Assembly (NCBI GenBank): GCA_030268105.1
Contig: BSDZ01000022.1
Span: forward strand, 1,157,001-1,221,000
Direction of reading: 5' to 3'
Length of the DNA: 64,000 nt
From: Volvox africanus
Lineage: Eukaryota; Chlorophyta; Chlorophyceae; Chlamydomonadales; Volvocaceae
The notes below the pieces were generated by a model. That model saw nothing but the letters and a program-made list of their open reading frames with translations. It had not been told where the DNA came from and made no database searches. Positions 1 through 11,562 of this stretch are shown piece by piece; position 1 is the stretch's first letter; every line of letters starts with the position of its first letter. The position numbers and the translations under genes were made by a program.

Positions 1-1966
1 ACTTACGCAGCTCCGTGAGGTTCTGAGGCGTGGGCCAATCACGAACCACGGCGACCTTCCGCGGGTCCATCTTCACACCGGTGGCCGACACAATGTGGCC
101 CAAATATTCCACCTGAGGCTGCGCCCAAAAGCATTTGGCGCATTTAGCAAACAATTGCTCCCGCCTCATAACGTCGAGCACGAGCCGAAGATGCTCCAAG
201 TGCTCCTCGCGCGTCTTAGAATAAACCAAGATGTCATCCAGGTAGCAAACAACGAACCTGTCGATAAACGGCCTAAACATTCGGTCCATAACCGCCTGAA
301 ACGTCGCAGGGGCATTAGTCAAACCAAACGATAGGACCGTATACTGAAAGTGACCAAAGGGCGTCCGAAAAGCGGTTTTCGGAATATCAGAGGCAGCGAT
401 GCGGATCTGATTATAGCCCTGTTGCAAGTCAATCGAGAAAAAATAAGAAGAACCCTTCAGCTTATCCAACAGGTCGTCAACGTGTGGCAAAGGGTAGCAA
501 TTTTTCACCGTGCTCGCATTCAACCCCCGGTAATCGATGCACATGCGCAAGGTCCCATCCTTCTTACCGACAAACAAAATTGGTGCAGAATACGGGGATG
601 TGCTGGGGCGTATCATACCCTTCACGAGCAAATCCGTCACCTGGCGCTTTACCTCGTCCAGCTCCAATGGACTCAACCTGTACATTGGCCGGGCCGTAGG
701 CTGCGCTCCAGGCATGAGAGGGATTGTGTGATCAACAGGACGCATAGGTGGTAGGCCAGGGATATCTTTAAAGACATCCTCATACTGTGACAGTAGGGCC
801 TCAACCTCAGGATCCACAGAAATCTGCGCGGTGGTGGCACAACAGCCCACCCGCGGCCTCAAAAGCAGTCCGTAGGCACCCTTCTGTAACAAACGGACGG
901 CCTCCTTACGTCCGACTACCTCTGGTTCAATGCACGCAGCCATTGCGGTCACAGCGAAATTAACCATAGGCACCGCCTCAGCTTCACCCTCCTTTGGTGT
1001 GACATGTTCGAACGACAGGAAAGGTACCTTAATCGACAGAGTACCCTTGCACATATGCAGGGTTGCGGTCTCCATGTCGATGCGCGCGCGGTACTGTCGT
1101 AATGTCGACGACCCCATTATGTACGGTGCAGTCTCTGCTAAGCCCTGCAGCACGTACGGCCGGGTCACAACACGCAAAGGGCCTATCGATAGGCTAAGGG
1201 TAATCCTGCCCACGATGGGATGCTTACCCCCGTCAGCAAGGGTAACCTGTGGACAATCAGACGACTCTGGGGTCAACCCCAGCGCATTCACCTCTGCGAC
1301 AGAGATGAAGTCGTCGCTGGCACCGGTGTCAACAAGTGCCTTCAGAGTACGGCCATTCAAACCGATCTGAACCACTGGGACACGGTTATCTACGAGCGAC
1401 TGCCCAGCAGATAACGTTAGTGCACTTAGGGCGGGTCCGTAACCTACAGCACCCTCATCAGGAGCTTCGTACCAAACGTCAACCGAGTAGGATGTGCCTG
1501 GCCACGGAGCCAGCATACCCTCCCAATCCACACCATTAAACAAAACGGTGCCCGGCTCGAGCCGGTGGACACACCGCATACCCCTTAACGATGCCTCTGC
1601 CTTGCGCCGACAGAAAGCGGGGAGTAATACACATGCGGCGGTGCCTGGATATTGACGCCTACATCTCCTGTAAACGGCCAACTGTTCCGACATCTCACGC
1701 AGAGACGAGGGGATGAACAAAACCACATGGTTAGACAGATCGATAGACGACAGGGGACGGCGAGGTGTAAACAAATTACACAACGGATCGAAGCAGAGAA
1801 GTCCCGTGCGTCCGTCAAGCGTGATGCGTCACTCAATGACTCGCTCGATGTGTCCAAGTATGCAAGGCAACAATGCCTTCACGGCTGGCCGTAAGGATGA
1901 CCACCGACCACGCGTTAGTTCAGAAATCCCGGGTGGTGTCCCCTCCACAGGAACCCGGGCAAGCCC
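1..1966 (-). pseudogene. Ty3/gypsy pol, copy A (protease and RT part), premature stop
   Basis: Pol reading frame directly after the gag UAG and in the same frame as gag. It carries the aspartic protease DTGA motif and the RT core with the YLDD catalytic box, ending at the window edge within the RT thumb/connection region. Compared with copy C there is no net indel over 1966 nt. An in-frame TGA at 1829-1831 replaces a CGA arginine codon (a CpG-type C to T change) about 46 codons into pol. Every other codon in this frame down to position 2 is open. The gene is therefore broken by one nonsense change but otherwise well preserved, implying a young loss. Confidence 0.85.
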
Positions 1967-3202
1967 CTATTTCGGCTGAGGTACAAACGGCGGCAGTAAC
2001 GGGCAATCCTTCGTAGGATGACTCTCCGCGCACCGTAGACAAACATTGGCCGCTTTCCGACGCTCGAATTTGGAACGATTGCAATTCCATTTAGGCATAA
2101 ATGAGTCATCCATGCGAGTCTGCTTCGCATTGGGGTCAGAGCGCTGTGCGGCTGCCGACGACGGCGCACCACCACGCTTCCTGCTCTTAGCTGGGTCCGA
2201 GCTCGGACCTGCTCCTCCTGACCCGCGGACACCCGAGCTAGCGCCCCCGCGCGCCTTGCGTTGCCGGTTGCTGCGTCGCGTCGCGGCAGTAGGCGTGGGG
2301 CGGGTCGCGCCGAGGTCCTGGTCGAGAGCTACAGCTTCCCCAAGCGGATCCTGCACTTGCACGGCATTTGCACGAGGGCCAAACTTGACTTCTTCCTCAC
2401 CGGCAAGTAGTCGTATCTCCGTACCCTTAGCAAAAGTGACCAAGGCATCATACGACTTGATCGGCACCCCAGCCAAGTCAGTAGCGCACCATTTAGCCAA
2501 CAGTTTCGTCAGGCCTCGCTTAAACCAAAAGACACGTTCGGTGTCGGTGAGATCAGCAATGGGGGTCACAAGTGCTTCGAAGCGTGACTGGTACGCAGGT
2601 ACATTTTCACCCCGACGCATGTGGTAGCTACCGGCTGCCAAGACCTTACGAGCCTCCACATCACGTGCTTGCACCTCAGTAGCGAACCGTGCGAGCAAAG
2701 CGGCGATCATCTCGTCAAAAGTATAGTCGCCCCGGGCGGTGGTCCATTCGCAATACCAGTCCTTCGCTGAGCCCTCGAGGGTGTTACCAACGAAGAGACA
2801 CCTGATACCATAATTATCGCCACCATGAACAGCCTGGAGATACTTTTTAGCGTCACGCACGTACGCACGAGTTGCATCGGCTATGCTATGTCCTGGTGTC
2901 TTTTCAGTCAGCGAGATATTGAGCCTAGGAACGGGAATTGACAATCTCATCACCTCAGGGATGTCATCGTGACCTCGTGCTTGAGGTAATGGCAGAACCC
3001 TTGGACCAGCAGTGTTGTCCATATTCGTATTAACTGCTGAATGCGGCACAATTAAGTGAGCAGGGGTCTGAAGGACAAGGGGCTCTTGAGTCGCTCGCGC
3101 GCCAACAGTCTCAAGAACTCTATCCGGTGCTCTAGCAGCCACAACAAAATCGGGTTGGCTAGCTAGGCTAGTGTGCGGCGTATCGTCGTGTTCCGCGGAC
3201 AT
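1967..3202 (-). CDS. Ty3/gypsy gag, copy A
   Basis: 411-codon gag with a retrotransposon capsid-like central region (conserved WxxGL-type segments and the tract FWFKRGLTKLLAKW) and a basic Ser/Gly/Arg-rich stretch. A C-terminal zinc knuckle reads CLRCAESHPTKDC, with spacing C-X2-C-X3-H-X4-C, one residue shorter than the canonical CCHC knuckle. The ATG is at 3202 and the stop is UAG at 1967-1969. The same UAG is present in copy C and pol continues in the same frame. The protein differs from the copy C gag by scattered substitutions only. Gag packages the element RNA into cytoplasmic virus-like particles (family knowledge). Confidence 0.88.
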   Translation of the reverse strand: MSAEHDDTPHTSLASQPDFVVAARAPDRVLETVGARATQEPLVLQTPAHLIVPHSAVNTNMDNTAGPRVLPLPQARGHDDIPEVMRLSIPVPRLNISLTEKTPGHSIADATRAYVRDAKKYLQAVHGGDNYGIRCLFVGNTLEGSAKDWYCEWTTARGDYTFDEMIAALLARFATEVQARDVEARKVLAAGSYHMRRGENVPAYQSRFEALVTPIADLTDTERVFWFKRGLTKLLAKWCATDLAGVPIKSYDALVTFAKGTEIRLLAGEEEVKFGPRANAVQVQDPLGEAVALDQDLGATRPTPTAATRRSNRQRKARGGASSGVRGSGGAGPSSDPAKSRKRGGAPSSAAAQRSDPNAKQTRMDDSFMPKWNCNRSKFERRKAANVCLRCAESHPTKDCPLLPPFVPQPK

Positions 3203-3442
3203 GGAGCACGAAACGATACCCTGGGTTTGCGTAATAGAAGCCGACTTCTATCGCAAAGGCAAGAGTACAAAAACGATTCGGTGAGCCTACCGACAGTACT
3301 CTTGAGAAGATTCAGTAAACTCAGCAAGTACTTGCCCAGCTGAGTCCTGATCTCCGTAGTTTGGGCGATGAGAGTCGCCAACTGGTCCGGACGAAAGCCG
3401 GTCTCAGTCGCAGCGGCAAGCAATGCCGGTGCACTGAGATTA

Positions 3443-3602
3443 CCTGCGACTCAGGGCGTACACTTACACAACAAGTGCAGCAATCTAAGCAAAAGCAATT
3501 AAACAATTACAAACCGGAAGCAGCGGCGTCCAAAACGGCGCGGCCTAGGTCTTCGGCAAAAGTATCTAGCGGTCCTCGTGGTTCGTCACTGGAACTCGCC
3601 AT
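3443..3602 (-). CDS. Upstream gag leader coding segments, copy A (spliced exons proposed)
   Basis: An ATG at 3602 opens 31 codons starting MASSSDEPRGPLD. Its two differences from copy C are synonymous (AGT/AGC for Ser, GCT/GCC for Ala), as expected for selected coding sequence. A possible 71-nt intron (donor G|GTTTGT after 3515, acceptor CGCAG|G before 3443) would join it in frame to a second conserved segment below 3443 that reads TETGFRPDQLATLI and onward to about 3290. Beyond the residues TES the frame is not conserved between copies, so the coding segment probably ends or is spliced there, perhaps to gag. The intron is an inference. Confidence 0.45.
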
Positions 3603-3669
3603 AGAAAGAACCTACTTCCGATTAGACAAAGAGAGACAGTTAGGCAACGAACCTGTCTCGATACCAATT

Positions 3670-4501
3670 TGTTGTACCTCTCCTTCGTGTTTGCTCATAA
3701 TATCTGCGCGTCTGAAGGCTTTCGACACCGATGCGCGAGCACTTGCAAGTACAGCAAGGCAAGCGCGAGCAAACAGAGACAGCGGAAGACTTCAAGACAG
3801 GAAGAGATATAACTTACAGTCTTAGAGATCGAAGCGGTGCAATGGACGTAATCACCGTCAGCACCGGAAGCAAGCAATCATCACGCGGCGGTGATAGCGA
3901 AGTTTAGGCTTAGCTCGGGCTAAGTAGAATAGCGTATAGCAATAATAATGTAGAACACACAAGTGTTCTCCGGTATCGAATGTCTTGTCTTGCTTAGCCG
4001 TCCTCGCATCTGTTATGCTTGCAGCATCGCAATGCCGTACGATTCACACTAGGAGGCCGATCCTAAGTGTGACAATCCTACTGCATATAGGCGGTGTCTA
4101 CGCATAACAACGTATAAGCCTTTCCGGCATTCACATGATGCAAGGGTCCGAATAATGATATTCGGTTGCAAGGCATGCATCGCGATGAGTGCGGCGCTCT
4201 CAACGTGTGCTGTAATGAAGTAATATTATGTCAAATAATATTACTTATCGTTTCATAGCACGAGCATAATGCGCACTTCAATGATTCGGTATTTCATGCA
4301 TGCTAGGCGGATTTGCCATGATGTGATGTCGCGATGGATAATGATAACATGCCAAATGCATATATAAATGTATGCGAATACATCTATATCATGCAGGTTC
4401 ATTCATATGCAATAGTCATTCATGCGTTCATCAAGATAACACTTCGCCTTGTCGGGTCGCATCGACCTACGCATCGGCGGGAAATGAACCGTAGCACAAC
4501 A
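3670..4501 (-). repeat. 5' LTR of Ty3 copy A (832 bp)
   Basis: Starts TGTTGTGCTACGG and ends GGTACAACA in element orientation (TG...CA), matching the LTRs at 11563-12396 and 58794-59626 nearly base for base. Immediately downstream in element sense comes AATTGGTATCGAGACAGG, where TGG begins a candidate primer-binding site. An internal inverted repeat AAGTAATATTAT...ATAATATTACTT lies near 4218-4246. Confidence 0.93.
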
Positions 4502-4561
4502 CCCGGTCAGGGCCCCTGGTGCTTGTCCTTTCAGGGCAAGTCGCCCACAACGTAACACCCG
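4502..4561 (-). repeat. Fragment of dispersed GGGTGTTACACTGTGGG repeat (family X)
   Basis: Read on the minus strand it begins GGGTGTTACGTTGTGGGCGA and continues with tracts also found at 52796-52930 (plus), 51146 downwards (minus) and 51165-51225 (plus). It is cut at 4501 exactly where the Ty3 LTR starts, so copy A inserted into this older repeat. Confidence 0.7.
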
Positions 4562-4629
4562 TTCATAAATACTTGTAATAAACATTTATCAGATCTACGT
4601 TGTTTCATGGAACCAACGCAACTTTTTGT

Positions 4630-4643
4630 ATGTTATGGTATGT

Positions 4644-4674
<31 letters not shown>

Positions 4675-4730
4675 AATATGTATATACATATATATGAATA
4701 TATATACATATATATGTATATAGCTTGATA
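4630..4730. repeat. TA/TGTATA microsatellite
   Basis: About 100 bp of imperfect TGTATA/ATATAC repeats with no coding content. Similar AT/GT tracts occur at 6830-6865, 7180-7200, 8935-8975, 50340-50410, 51220-51320, 52470-52515, 52660-52790 and 52965-53025. Confidence 0.8.
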
Positions 4731-4842
4731 GATAACATGGGACGCGCCCCGCATTATGTTTCCAATGGAGATATTTGCATGCATGCGTGCATATGTACCC
4801 GCCATACATGCGTATGAATTATATATGTATATACCTACTAGC

Positions 4843-4949
4843 TGTAGTATCCTAGGGTATCTAAAGCAAATACTCAAGATGATCAGGAAATCGGACATCT
4901 TCCGATCGGTCCTGAACAGTTTGGTGGATATTAACTCAGAGATACAACA
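4843..4949 (+). mobile_element. Short TGTAG...CAACA element, family M1 copy 1 (107 bp)
   Basis: Starts TGTAGTATC and ends GATACAACA (imperfect 9-bp terminal inverted repeat). It is flanked by the perfect 5-bp direct repeat CTAGC (4838-4842 and 4950-4954). It aligns over its whole length with the copies at 10038-10144 and 52217-52323, and more distantly with 48214-48317. No coding capacity. Confidence 0.82.
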
Positions 4950-5011
4950 CTAGCTTGTCGCTAATTATGTGCATATATGTTTGCAATGTATGTATGCATG
5001 TATGTATGTAG

Positions 5012-6825
5012 GCTCAATGGTCATGGAGATGTCATTCAAGAATTGCTAGGCGTCAGCAGCAGCAGCAGCGTATCGCAGCGGTCAACGGTACTCCACCGGG
5101 CCGGGGATGAATCCAATAATCCGAATCTAGATCTGGATCTGGATCGAGATGAAGATGTTGTTGGTAATAACACGCAGAACAAGCAGGAGCAAAAGCAGCA
5201 GCAGCAAGGTCTTCGAGGCAGCAGCAGGAATTTGCTCCGCCGCCCCCGCAACTACACCCTATCGGAGGTCTGTGGGGTCTCGTTCTCATCGGACCTTCTA
5301 GATACAAACTTCATCTATAGCATCGATTGTGGCGCCCCGCTTTCCTGGGTAAGCAAACATGTCTGTTTGCGTCTGTTGGATTCATATTTATATGTTAAAT
5401 GTTTTTCCTACATCATGCATTATCAACCACGCCCGCCCGCCCTCCAGCCAACTCATCATGCAAGCGACACGCATGCATCCACGAAGTATAATAAAAAACC
5501 ATAGCCATAGCTGGTCGCTACCTCATTCCTTGCCCGGGATGCATACGTATATATGCATCCTTGTCGCTTTTATTTGTAGCGGTCGGTGGTGTTTATCTAT
5601 GTTATATTTGCCTAAGCAACGGAAAGGCCCAATCCGATGATGTCCACACAAGGAGGTCCATCCCGGATACTATATTACATACCCGTAGGCACCCCAGGAT
5701 ACGACTGGTGGCTACATACAAACGCGTACATACGTATTTATTTATTTACACACACACACAAACAATATATGTATACGGACGGACAGACATGCATGGGATG
5801 CTTGGATATATATGCCTTCGTCCCACGCATGCCTGCATACATGTAGTCGTCCTGCGCAGCCCCGCTGCCTTCATGCATGTGCGTGTCGTACATACCTTGT
5901 TCTTGGTAAAATGTGGTCGTATCGTTGCTGCATGTTATTGACCTTGAAGCATTTAATATTTATGTTTATGTGCGTGCCTTAGTTAAACACACACACACAC
6001 ACATTTCATGTTGATCATAGATAGGGGATTTTGGTTCATTTACTGGTATTATATTATTATTTCATTAATTTAGGGCTTTGTGTATTTGAGTCATGCGTCG
6101 CATTATTCCTAGTTTACCAAAGCACTAGCTAGCACCCATGGGCATGGTCGTATAATATTTTGGGGACTAAGTAAAATCATCCACGTTATTCCACATTAAC
6201 TGCATCCGTTGAGATCTAATATTGTTTTTATTTGCAGCTTCCTTCTGTCGAAGTGCATGGCAGCATAGCGGTGCAGCTGATTCTCATTCGCCAGATGAAC
6301 ATCGTTACGATGCGAACGGTGAGTGTGAAGCGACCAGTAGAGCCGTACATCTATCGACATCGGATATACCTGATATGTATACATATACATGGCATACATA
6401 TCAAACCACATATCGAACCACCTAAAATAAAGTGAAGCATATATATATATATATATTCAAATTGATGATAAATTGAAAGATAGTGTAAACGTATCGTCTA
6501 TTAATCGTCTATTGATAAAATCCTAAAACCCTAAGAACCTGACTATATATGTTACGTTCCCTTTAGCATACACCAGCTTAATTATTAGGCTAGTGTGTGT
6601 TGTATATAGGCAACCCCGGGGGTTGATTATACACCACTGGGCACGTGTAGCCCATGATTATTAGGCCGCTCGATAGGGTTCACTGGGTTGTTTGTTTCAC
6701 AGATTCTCTTGCTCTCTGCGGCCCCATCCATGCGCCAGCCCCGATTGGATCACCTGCTGGCCTTTAGGTGGGTTTCCTTAGGTGGGCAAGCAATCTTGGT
6801 ATCATAACCCTCGAAAGCAATATCG

Positions 6826-6865
<40 letters not shown>

Positions 6866-8313
6866 CGATTCTTATTGTTTGATCCAATCTTCCTCGTGTG
6901 AATTACAGCGTAGAAATAATTACTAATATCTATCATATATCTTGATGAGATGTACACCAATATGCATGATGACCGCCGGTTTCTTGAATAAAAACCGTAT
7001 ATTGTTATTTTAACTAATAACCGTATGTTGATTATTTCGTTCCCGTCGTACAGTGCCAGGTCTCCGGCTGCCTGAATATCAGCATTGACGTTCATGAGCT
7101 ATTGGGCACTACTATTGGGGTGAGTTGGACGCCGTGCGTTGCTGTATTGTGCTCCTGCCTAGCTAGCAAGTATGGTAGATATATGTGTGTGTGTGTGTGT
7201 GTGAACGCAGATGCATTATGACTGGTGCGGTGTCCTGCGGGCGCGTGGCGCAACCTATTTTCCGCCGGATTCTTTGTATCCGGTCATGTCTATCTCCATT
7301 ATTGATTGTTGATTGATACATACAGCCCGCAAAGGCCTCTGTCGCAAAAGAAGGAACGATGCATCAGCTGGTCATAGTCTTGCTTGCACCTACGCACAAC
7401 TAACAGCTCATCTACGAATGTCAACTATTGATTAGGATTTAAATATACACAGGCGACACCTATATTGTAGTACTTGAAAGCCGCAAAGGCCCCTCGAGAT
7501 GCTGACAGGGTGCTTCTGCACCTTGATATTGTGCTGGTGTATGTGTGGGCCGTACATGTACTGCATAGATAATAGTAGTTGTAGTAACAATAATCGTAAT
7601 AGTAGTAGTAATAGTAATAGTAATAGTAACAGTAATACTAATACTAATACTAATAGTCATAGTCATACTATACTAATACTAATACTAACACTAATACTAA
7701 TACTAATACTAATGATATTTGTAATAACTTTATTGTAGGCTTCCAAGGCACTAGGCTGGTTAACTACACATGGCGTGCCTTCATCAGTGAGCCTCGATGG
7801 GGCCTGTGCAGCATATGATCGTGTAGATCGAGTGGGTGTGATGTCGAGTTCATGGAAGCTGCCGAACTCACTTCTTACATGTAAGAGATGCCGATGCAAT
7901 AAGTAATGTAGGAATGTGTTTATATTAGTCCCTGGGAGAAGTATATGCATTATTAATTCACGGTCGTACCATATGATTCGGTATGCAGATAAATTAACAA
8001 ATACCTCAACGTTTTTTTATTACTGACGACTGGCCCAAGCAAGCAATACATCTGATGCTATGTATCTTTGTATTTATCTTTTTATATATTTGTATCTTGT
8101 ATGTCTCTATTTATAAATTTTTAAATCTCAATAATTTTATCTATTTATATATCTGTATCCACCTACCTACCAATATACATACATACGTATCTACCCCTAT
8201 CCATCTACCTATCTTTCGATCAACACATCGCAGGGGCCCAGTGGCAGGCACGTCTCGAAACCAACTTCGAGGTGTGCAGGAACTGCGCAGTCATGCAAAT
8301 ACACACCTTCTAA
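5012..8313 (+). CDS. Multi-exon gene of unknown function (5' end not found)
   Basis: No family recognised. Proposed exons: 5012-5348 (Asp-rich and Gln-rich linkers, then a segment containing SEVCGVSF and SIDCGAPLSW), 6238-6318, 7054-7119, 7211 to about 7282, possibly 7482-7547, 7739-7880 and 8234-8313 (ends CAVMQIHTF, stop TAA 8311-8313). Good donors and acceptors support these: GTAAGC at 5349, GTGAGT at 6319 and 7120, GTAAGA at 7881, and cag at 6237, 7053, 7210 and 8233. Phases match at the joins 5348/6238, 6318/7054, 7119/7211 and 7880/8234; the middle part (7282-7739) is uncertain. TGTAA at 8323 could be the poly(A) signal. The first exon starts in phase 2 after an acceptor, so upstream exons are missing; they may have been displaced by the M1 element and Ty3 copy A just upstream. 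Several cysteines suggest a structured or extracytoplasmic protein, but that is a guess. Confidence 0.5.
7562..7728 (+). repeat. Intronic tri/hexanucleotide microsatellite (AATAGT / AATACT)
   Basis: About 165 bp of AATAGT and AATACT units with interruptions, lying inside the intron before the exon at 7739. Short tandem repeat; ORFs across it (Ser/Asn or Ile/Thr/Ser repeats) are artefacts. Confidence 0.85.
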
Positions 8314-8945
8314 TACTTAAGTTGTAATTAACGTACGGATGTTGTATTCCGCTTCATTTATGATTGTAAAATTCATTGGGCGCAATTGAGTAACTTCCAT
8401 ACATAACGTTATTCATCATGACTAGACGTAATTAATGATTGATCGTAAATATATATCATATGAAGATACAGCCAGGTGACCTCCATTTCAGCCTTCTCAC
8501 GTTTTTCAAACACACGCCCTCATTAGTGACCATGTTGACATGTTGAACCTTGCATCCCTTACTCCTAGACCTGCCTAGGCTCATCCACCTGCCTGTCCCC
8601 TCGGTGGTATCCCATGTCTCAATAACCACTATATATCTACCTAACCTAAGATATAAACCTATCTAAGCATATATATGCATGTCCAACCGAATGGCTAAAA
8701 TATTATGCTTGAACGAAATCCACGAGAATTATCATACTTCACTTTTATTTATCGTCACGATAATGTTTTTATTTCTGTTCATGATGCAATGTCTTCAATC
8801 ACAACAGATAATATACATACACATACGGTCACATGGTATAAACAGTATAATTTTCGAGGCATGCATGTACGGAATCTAGGAAGAATAATTGGGCGTTGTC
8901 TTTCCTAACCTTTCCCTACCTTTCTTGTAACACAGACACACACAA

Positions 8946-8981
<36 letters not shown>

Positions 8982-10037
8982 GCTTGTTAAAATTTGTCTT
9001 TATCCGTTAACATGTACATATGAATAAAGCGTTATAGATTATATCCGTGCCTTATTGTGCACGTCAATAATACTTTTACATAATTTATTTGACCATATTA
9101 CCCTTATTTAACCATATTTACCCATATAGCCCTAACTACAAATGACAAATAGCAAAATAAATCAACTCTGTATCCCCAACTCTCCTCTTCATCCTGTTCT
9201 GTTCGCCAACATATAAATAACCATACGGCAGAGTTGCTTTGCATTAAATACGGCCAGCGTGGTGATTCAGTACCGCAGCTGGTGTGGTTGGTCCTTCTGC
9301 ACCAAGACCCTCTATGAAGTCCAATTGACTCGGGGCAGCAGTTGCCCGCCGCATGGGCCATGATGATGATGACATGACGTATAGCTATCTATGACCTATT
9401 TGTACGACGACTGATATATATATAGCATATTTCGGACAGCGTATTTCGTTTTGTTGCAGTGATGTTATTTACGTGCACATGCATGCATATATGCCAGTCA
9501 GGCTGCTACCCATCCTGCAACAATAACCCGTTGCTAACACGCGCCATGCTCCACACGAGCAACTAATAACACCTACTACCGCCGCATGTGTCATTGGCAA
9601 TTCATAAGCCATGGATCTGACAGATTGCAGGTGGTAGCCTATTCCAATCAAATTTCATATACCAACTTTGGACATGACAAGTACAGTATAGCCGTCGGAC
9701 CTTACAAACAGCGGGTCCACCTTTCAGTCCCATCACGCCCACTTTAAACAGAAGCCGGACGAAAGAGAGGCTGTTTGAAGTTTTCATTCATCATAATTTG
9801 TTTTAGTTAAGGGCTCGCAAGCAAAGAGAGCCTAAGAGGGCGGATATGAATCAATGAAGAGGGATCTGTAAAGTGGGGTTGGGGGGGCTGTCGCAGAAGA
9901 CGACTACTGAAAAAATCACAAAAAATCACAGGAGGAGTGTCCAGACGGCATGGTGGAGAACACTCGGAGCTGACAGGGAGCAGTGCTCCGTTTGTTGCGT
10001 CGAGGAACTGGGACTTAATTAGGCCAGTGAGTCCAGA

Positions 10038-10144
10038 TGTAGTATCCTGGGGTATCTAAGGCTAATATCCAGGATGGTCGGGAAACTGGACATCTTCCGA
10101 TTGCACCTAAACAGTTTGATGGATATTAACACAGAGATAAAACA
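10038..10144 (+). mobile_element. Short element family M1 copy 2 (107 bp)
   Basis: Begins TGTAGTATCCTGGGGTATC and ends GATAAAACA. Flanks are CCAGA (10033-10037) and CCAGG (10145-10149), a 4-of-5 target duplication. Same length as copies 1 and 4. Confidence 0.78.
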
Positions 10145-10791
10145 CCAGGGAACCAGACCGGGCAGTGAGACAAGGGGACCGGAGCTGGCATTGGGACAAG
10201 GGGATAGACTGGACGGACAAGAAGAGGGACAAGAGGAGGGCCGCCTGCTGATGATCTATACCTTGCATTGGGGAAAAGGCCAGGGTGATTGCCAGCAGTA
10301 CGTGAGGCGGTGTTGTAGGGACGACCCATCAAGGTGATATTTTTGGCAACGGCAATACATATCTACGAAGTGAGGATAGATAGATGGGACTACCCTAGGA
10401 TCTTTGGTCGAGTGGATGTCTGAGTGGATGTCTGGCTGGGTGCGTGGGCTAGCAGCAGTCCGTCGACTGTAAACATCACTAGCCCCGGATGCATGATAGA
10501 TAGGGACGACTCTATTTATACATTTGTACATAGGTGTGGCTTACTTTGTTCAGTGCGTGTGGCAACAGTCTTTGCTTGCTTTGGGAAATACTAGGGAGAG
10601 GACTCTGGGGCCCTTATGCGCTTGCTTGTTGCGCTGGAGGCTGAATTGCTGGACTACATTCGCTATGTACACATCCTGCTGTCCATAAAAATGGTCATTT
10701 TCGGGCGGAGCCCCAGGAGCGCAAAGCGCCTTATCAGGGGGTCCGGCCCTGGTCCATAGGATGGCCCTGCCTCCTTCATACTCGTAGTATC

Positions 10792-10873
10792 TTGAGGTGT
10801 CTACGGGTGGTGTCCAGGATGGACCGTGTATGGTCATCTTCTGACTGCGCCTTTGCTTAGGTGGGATATAACA
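10792..10873 (+). mobile_element. Degenerate M1-family copy 5
   Basis: Starts CGTAGTATCTTGAGGTGTCT, shares the internal tract TCTACGGGTGGTGTC with copy 3 at 48214, and ends GATATAACA. No clear target duplication; shortened by internal deletions. Confidence 0.55.
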
Positions 10874-11128
10874 ATAATCAAGTAATAATTGGATCATCAC
10901 GAATCACCATGTAATAAGGTCTACTACTGCTTTGTTTACATAATGTCAGGCTCCATAATGTTTGATAGGTCATTTTTATTTCAACACTTATTTAATATGT
11001 AAATTAGTGATAATACTGCAAAAAAATCCAAAGGACCGAGGCAACAAAAAGTAAGACGTTCCTAGCAACAAGTGACAAAAGGTAAATTCAACCAAAAATC
11101 TCCTCTTGAAACTGAAAACTCAGAATGC

Positions 11129-11242
11129 CTAAAACGAGCTCGCCCAAATCAAACTCCGGATGCGAAACTTCGCCAAGCTCATTGTCTTACTGCACTTCTT
11201 GAACTTCACTTCTCCAAGCGCCTTCGTCAGCACAATTGCCAC
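11129..11242 (-). pseudogene. Ty1/copia RNase H C-terminal fragment
   Basis: Minus-strand frame reads LTKALGEVKFKKCSKT, the C-terminal tail of a copia-type RNase H. It is very close to the plus-strand copia relic near 43360-43420 (LTKALGEIKFKKCRK). A TAG stop lies at 11129-11131. No other part of the element is recognisable here, so it is an isolated fragment. Confidence 0.6.
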
Positions 11243-11562
11243 CATTTCTTACATCAAACACCAAACATGATAGTGCACCCCCAGGATACTACACCTCACA
11301 GCTAGAGACCCGCTCTTGGAATAGGGTATCTGCACATTGGTCTGCTTGGTATTATTACTAAGCATGGCGCACCCAAGAACGATTGTAACTTAATCACCCA
11401 AGCCAAACACTCTCATTAGATTTCAATGCCTGAGTGCCTCGTGTACTTGGTATTGATGAGATACCCTGCGTTCTCCACCAGCGTGCCCCTGCAGCTTGTC
11501 CTTTCCCCAGCTCCACATCTGAATCATATAGCCCGGAGGTGGTGGAGGTGGTGGAGGTGGTG

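Larger units (their letters stand above)
1..4501 (-). mobile_element. Ty3/gypsy chromovirus-like LTR retrotransposon, copy A (5' part)
   Basis: The 5' portion of an LTR retrotransposon on the minus strand; the element continues past the window start. In its own direction the order is 5' LTR (4501-3670), leader, a short upstream coding exon (3602-3515), gag (3202-1967) and pol (1966 to 1, protease then reverse transcriptase). It matches copy C at 58794-64000 base for base in layout: gag stop to window edge is 1966 nt in both. It also matches copy B at 11563-15242. The LTR sits inside another dispersed repeat (4502-4561), so this is a nested insertion. A premature stop in pol suggests the copy is dead. 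Confidence 0.93.
8328..11128. other. Gene-poor region, no gene recognised
   Basis: Only short unsupported ORFs. It contains a CA/TA microsatellite near 8936-8978 and two copies of the short M1 repeat (10038-10144 and about 10792-10873). Two stretches (9100-9360 and 10550-10900) have open frames without recognisable domains or plausible splice structure. Nothing else could be supported. Confidence 0.6.

Noticed and set aside
1585..1857. 90-residue minus-strand ORF (also at 61438-61710) as a separate retrotransposon gene
   Set aside because: It lies in a different frame over the pol N-terminal region, which is open in the gag frame in copy C; most likely an overlap without function, although it is open in both copies.
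4605..4898. ORFs made of Tyr/Ile/Cys/Met repeats here and at 51014-51432 and 52461-53146
   Set aside because: Translations of TA/GTATA microsatellites.
11270..11295. Another M1 copy (15-bp match TGTAGTATCCTGGGG on the minus strand)
   Set aside because: Similarity stops after about 15 bp and no other end was found; too short to claim.
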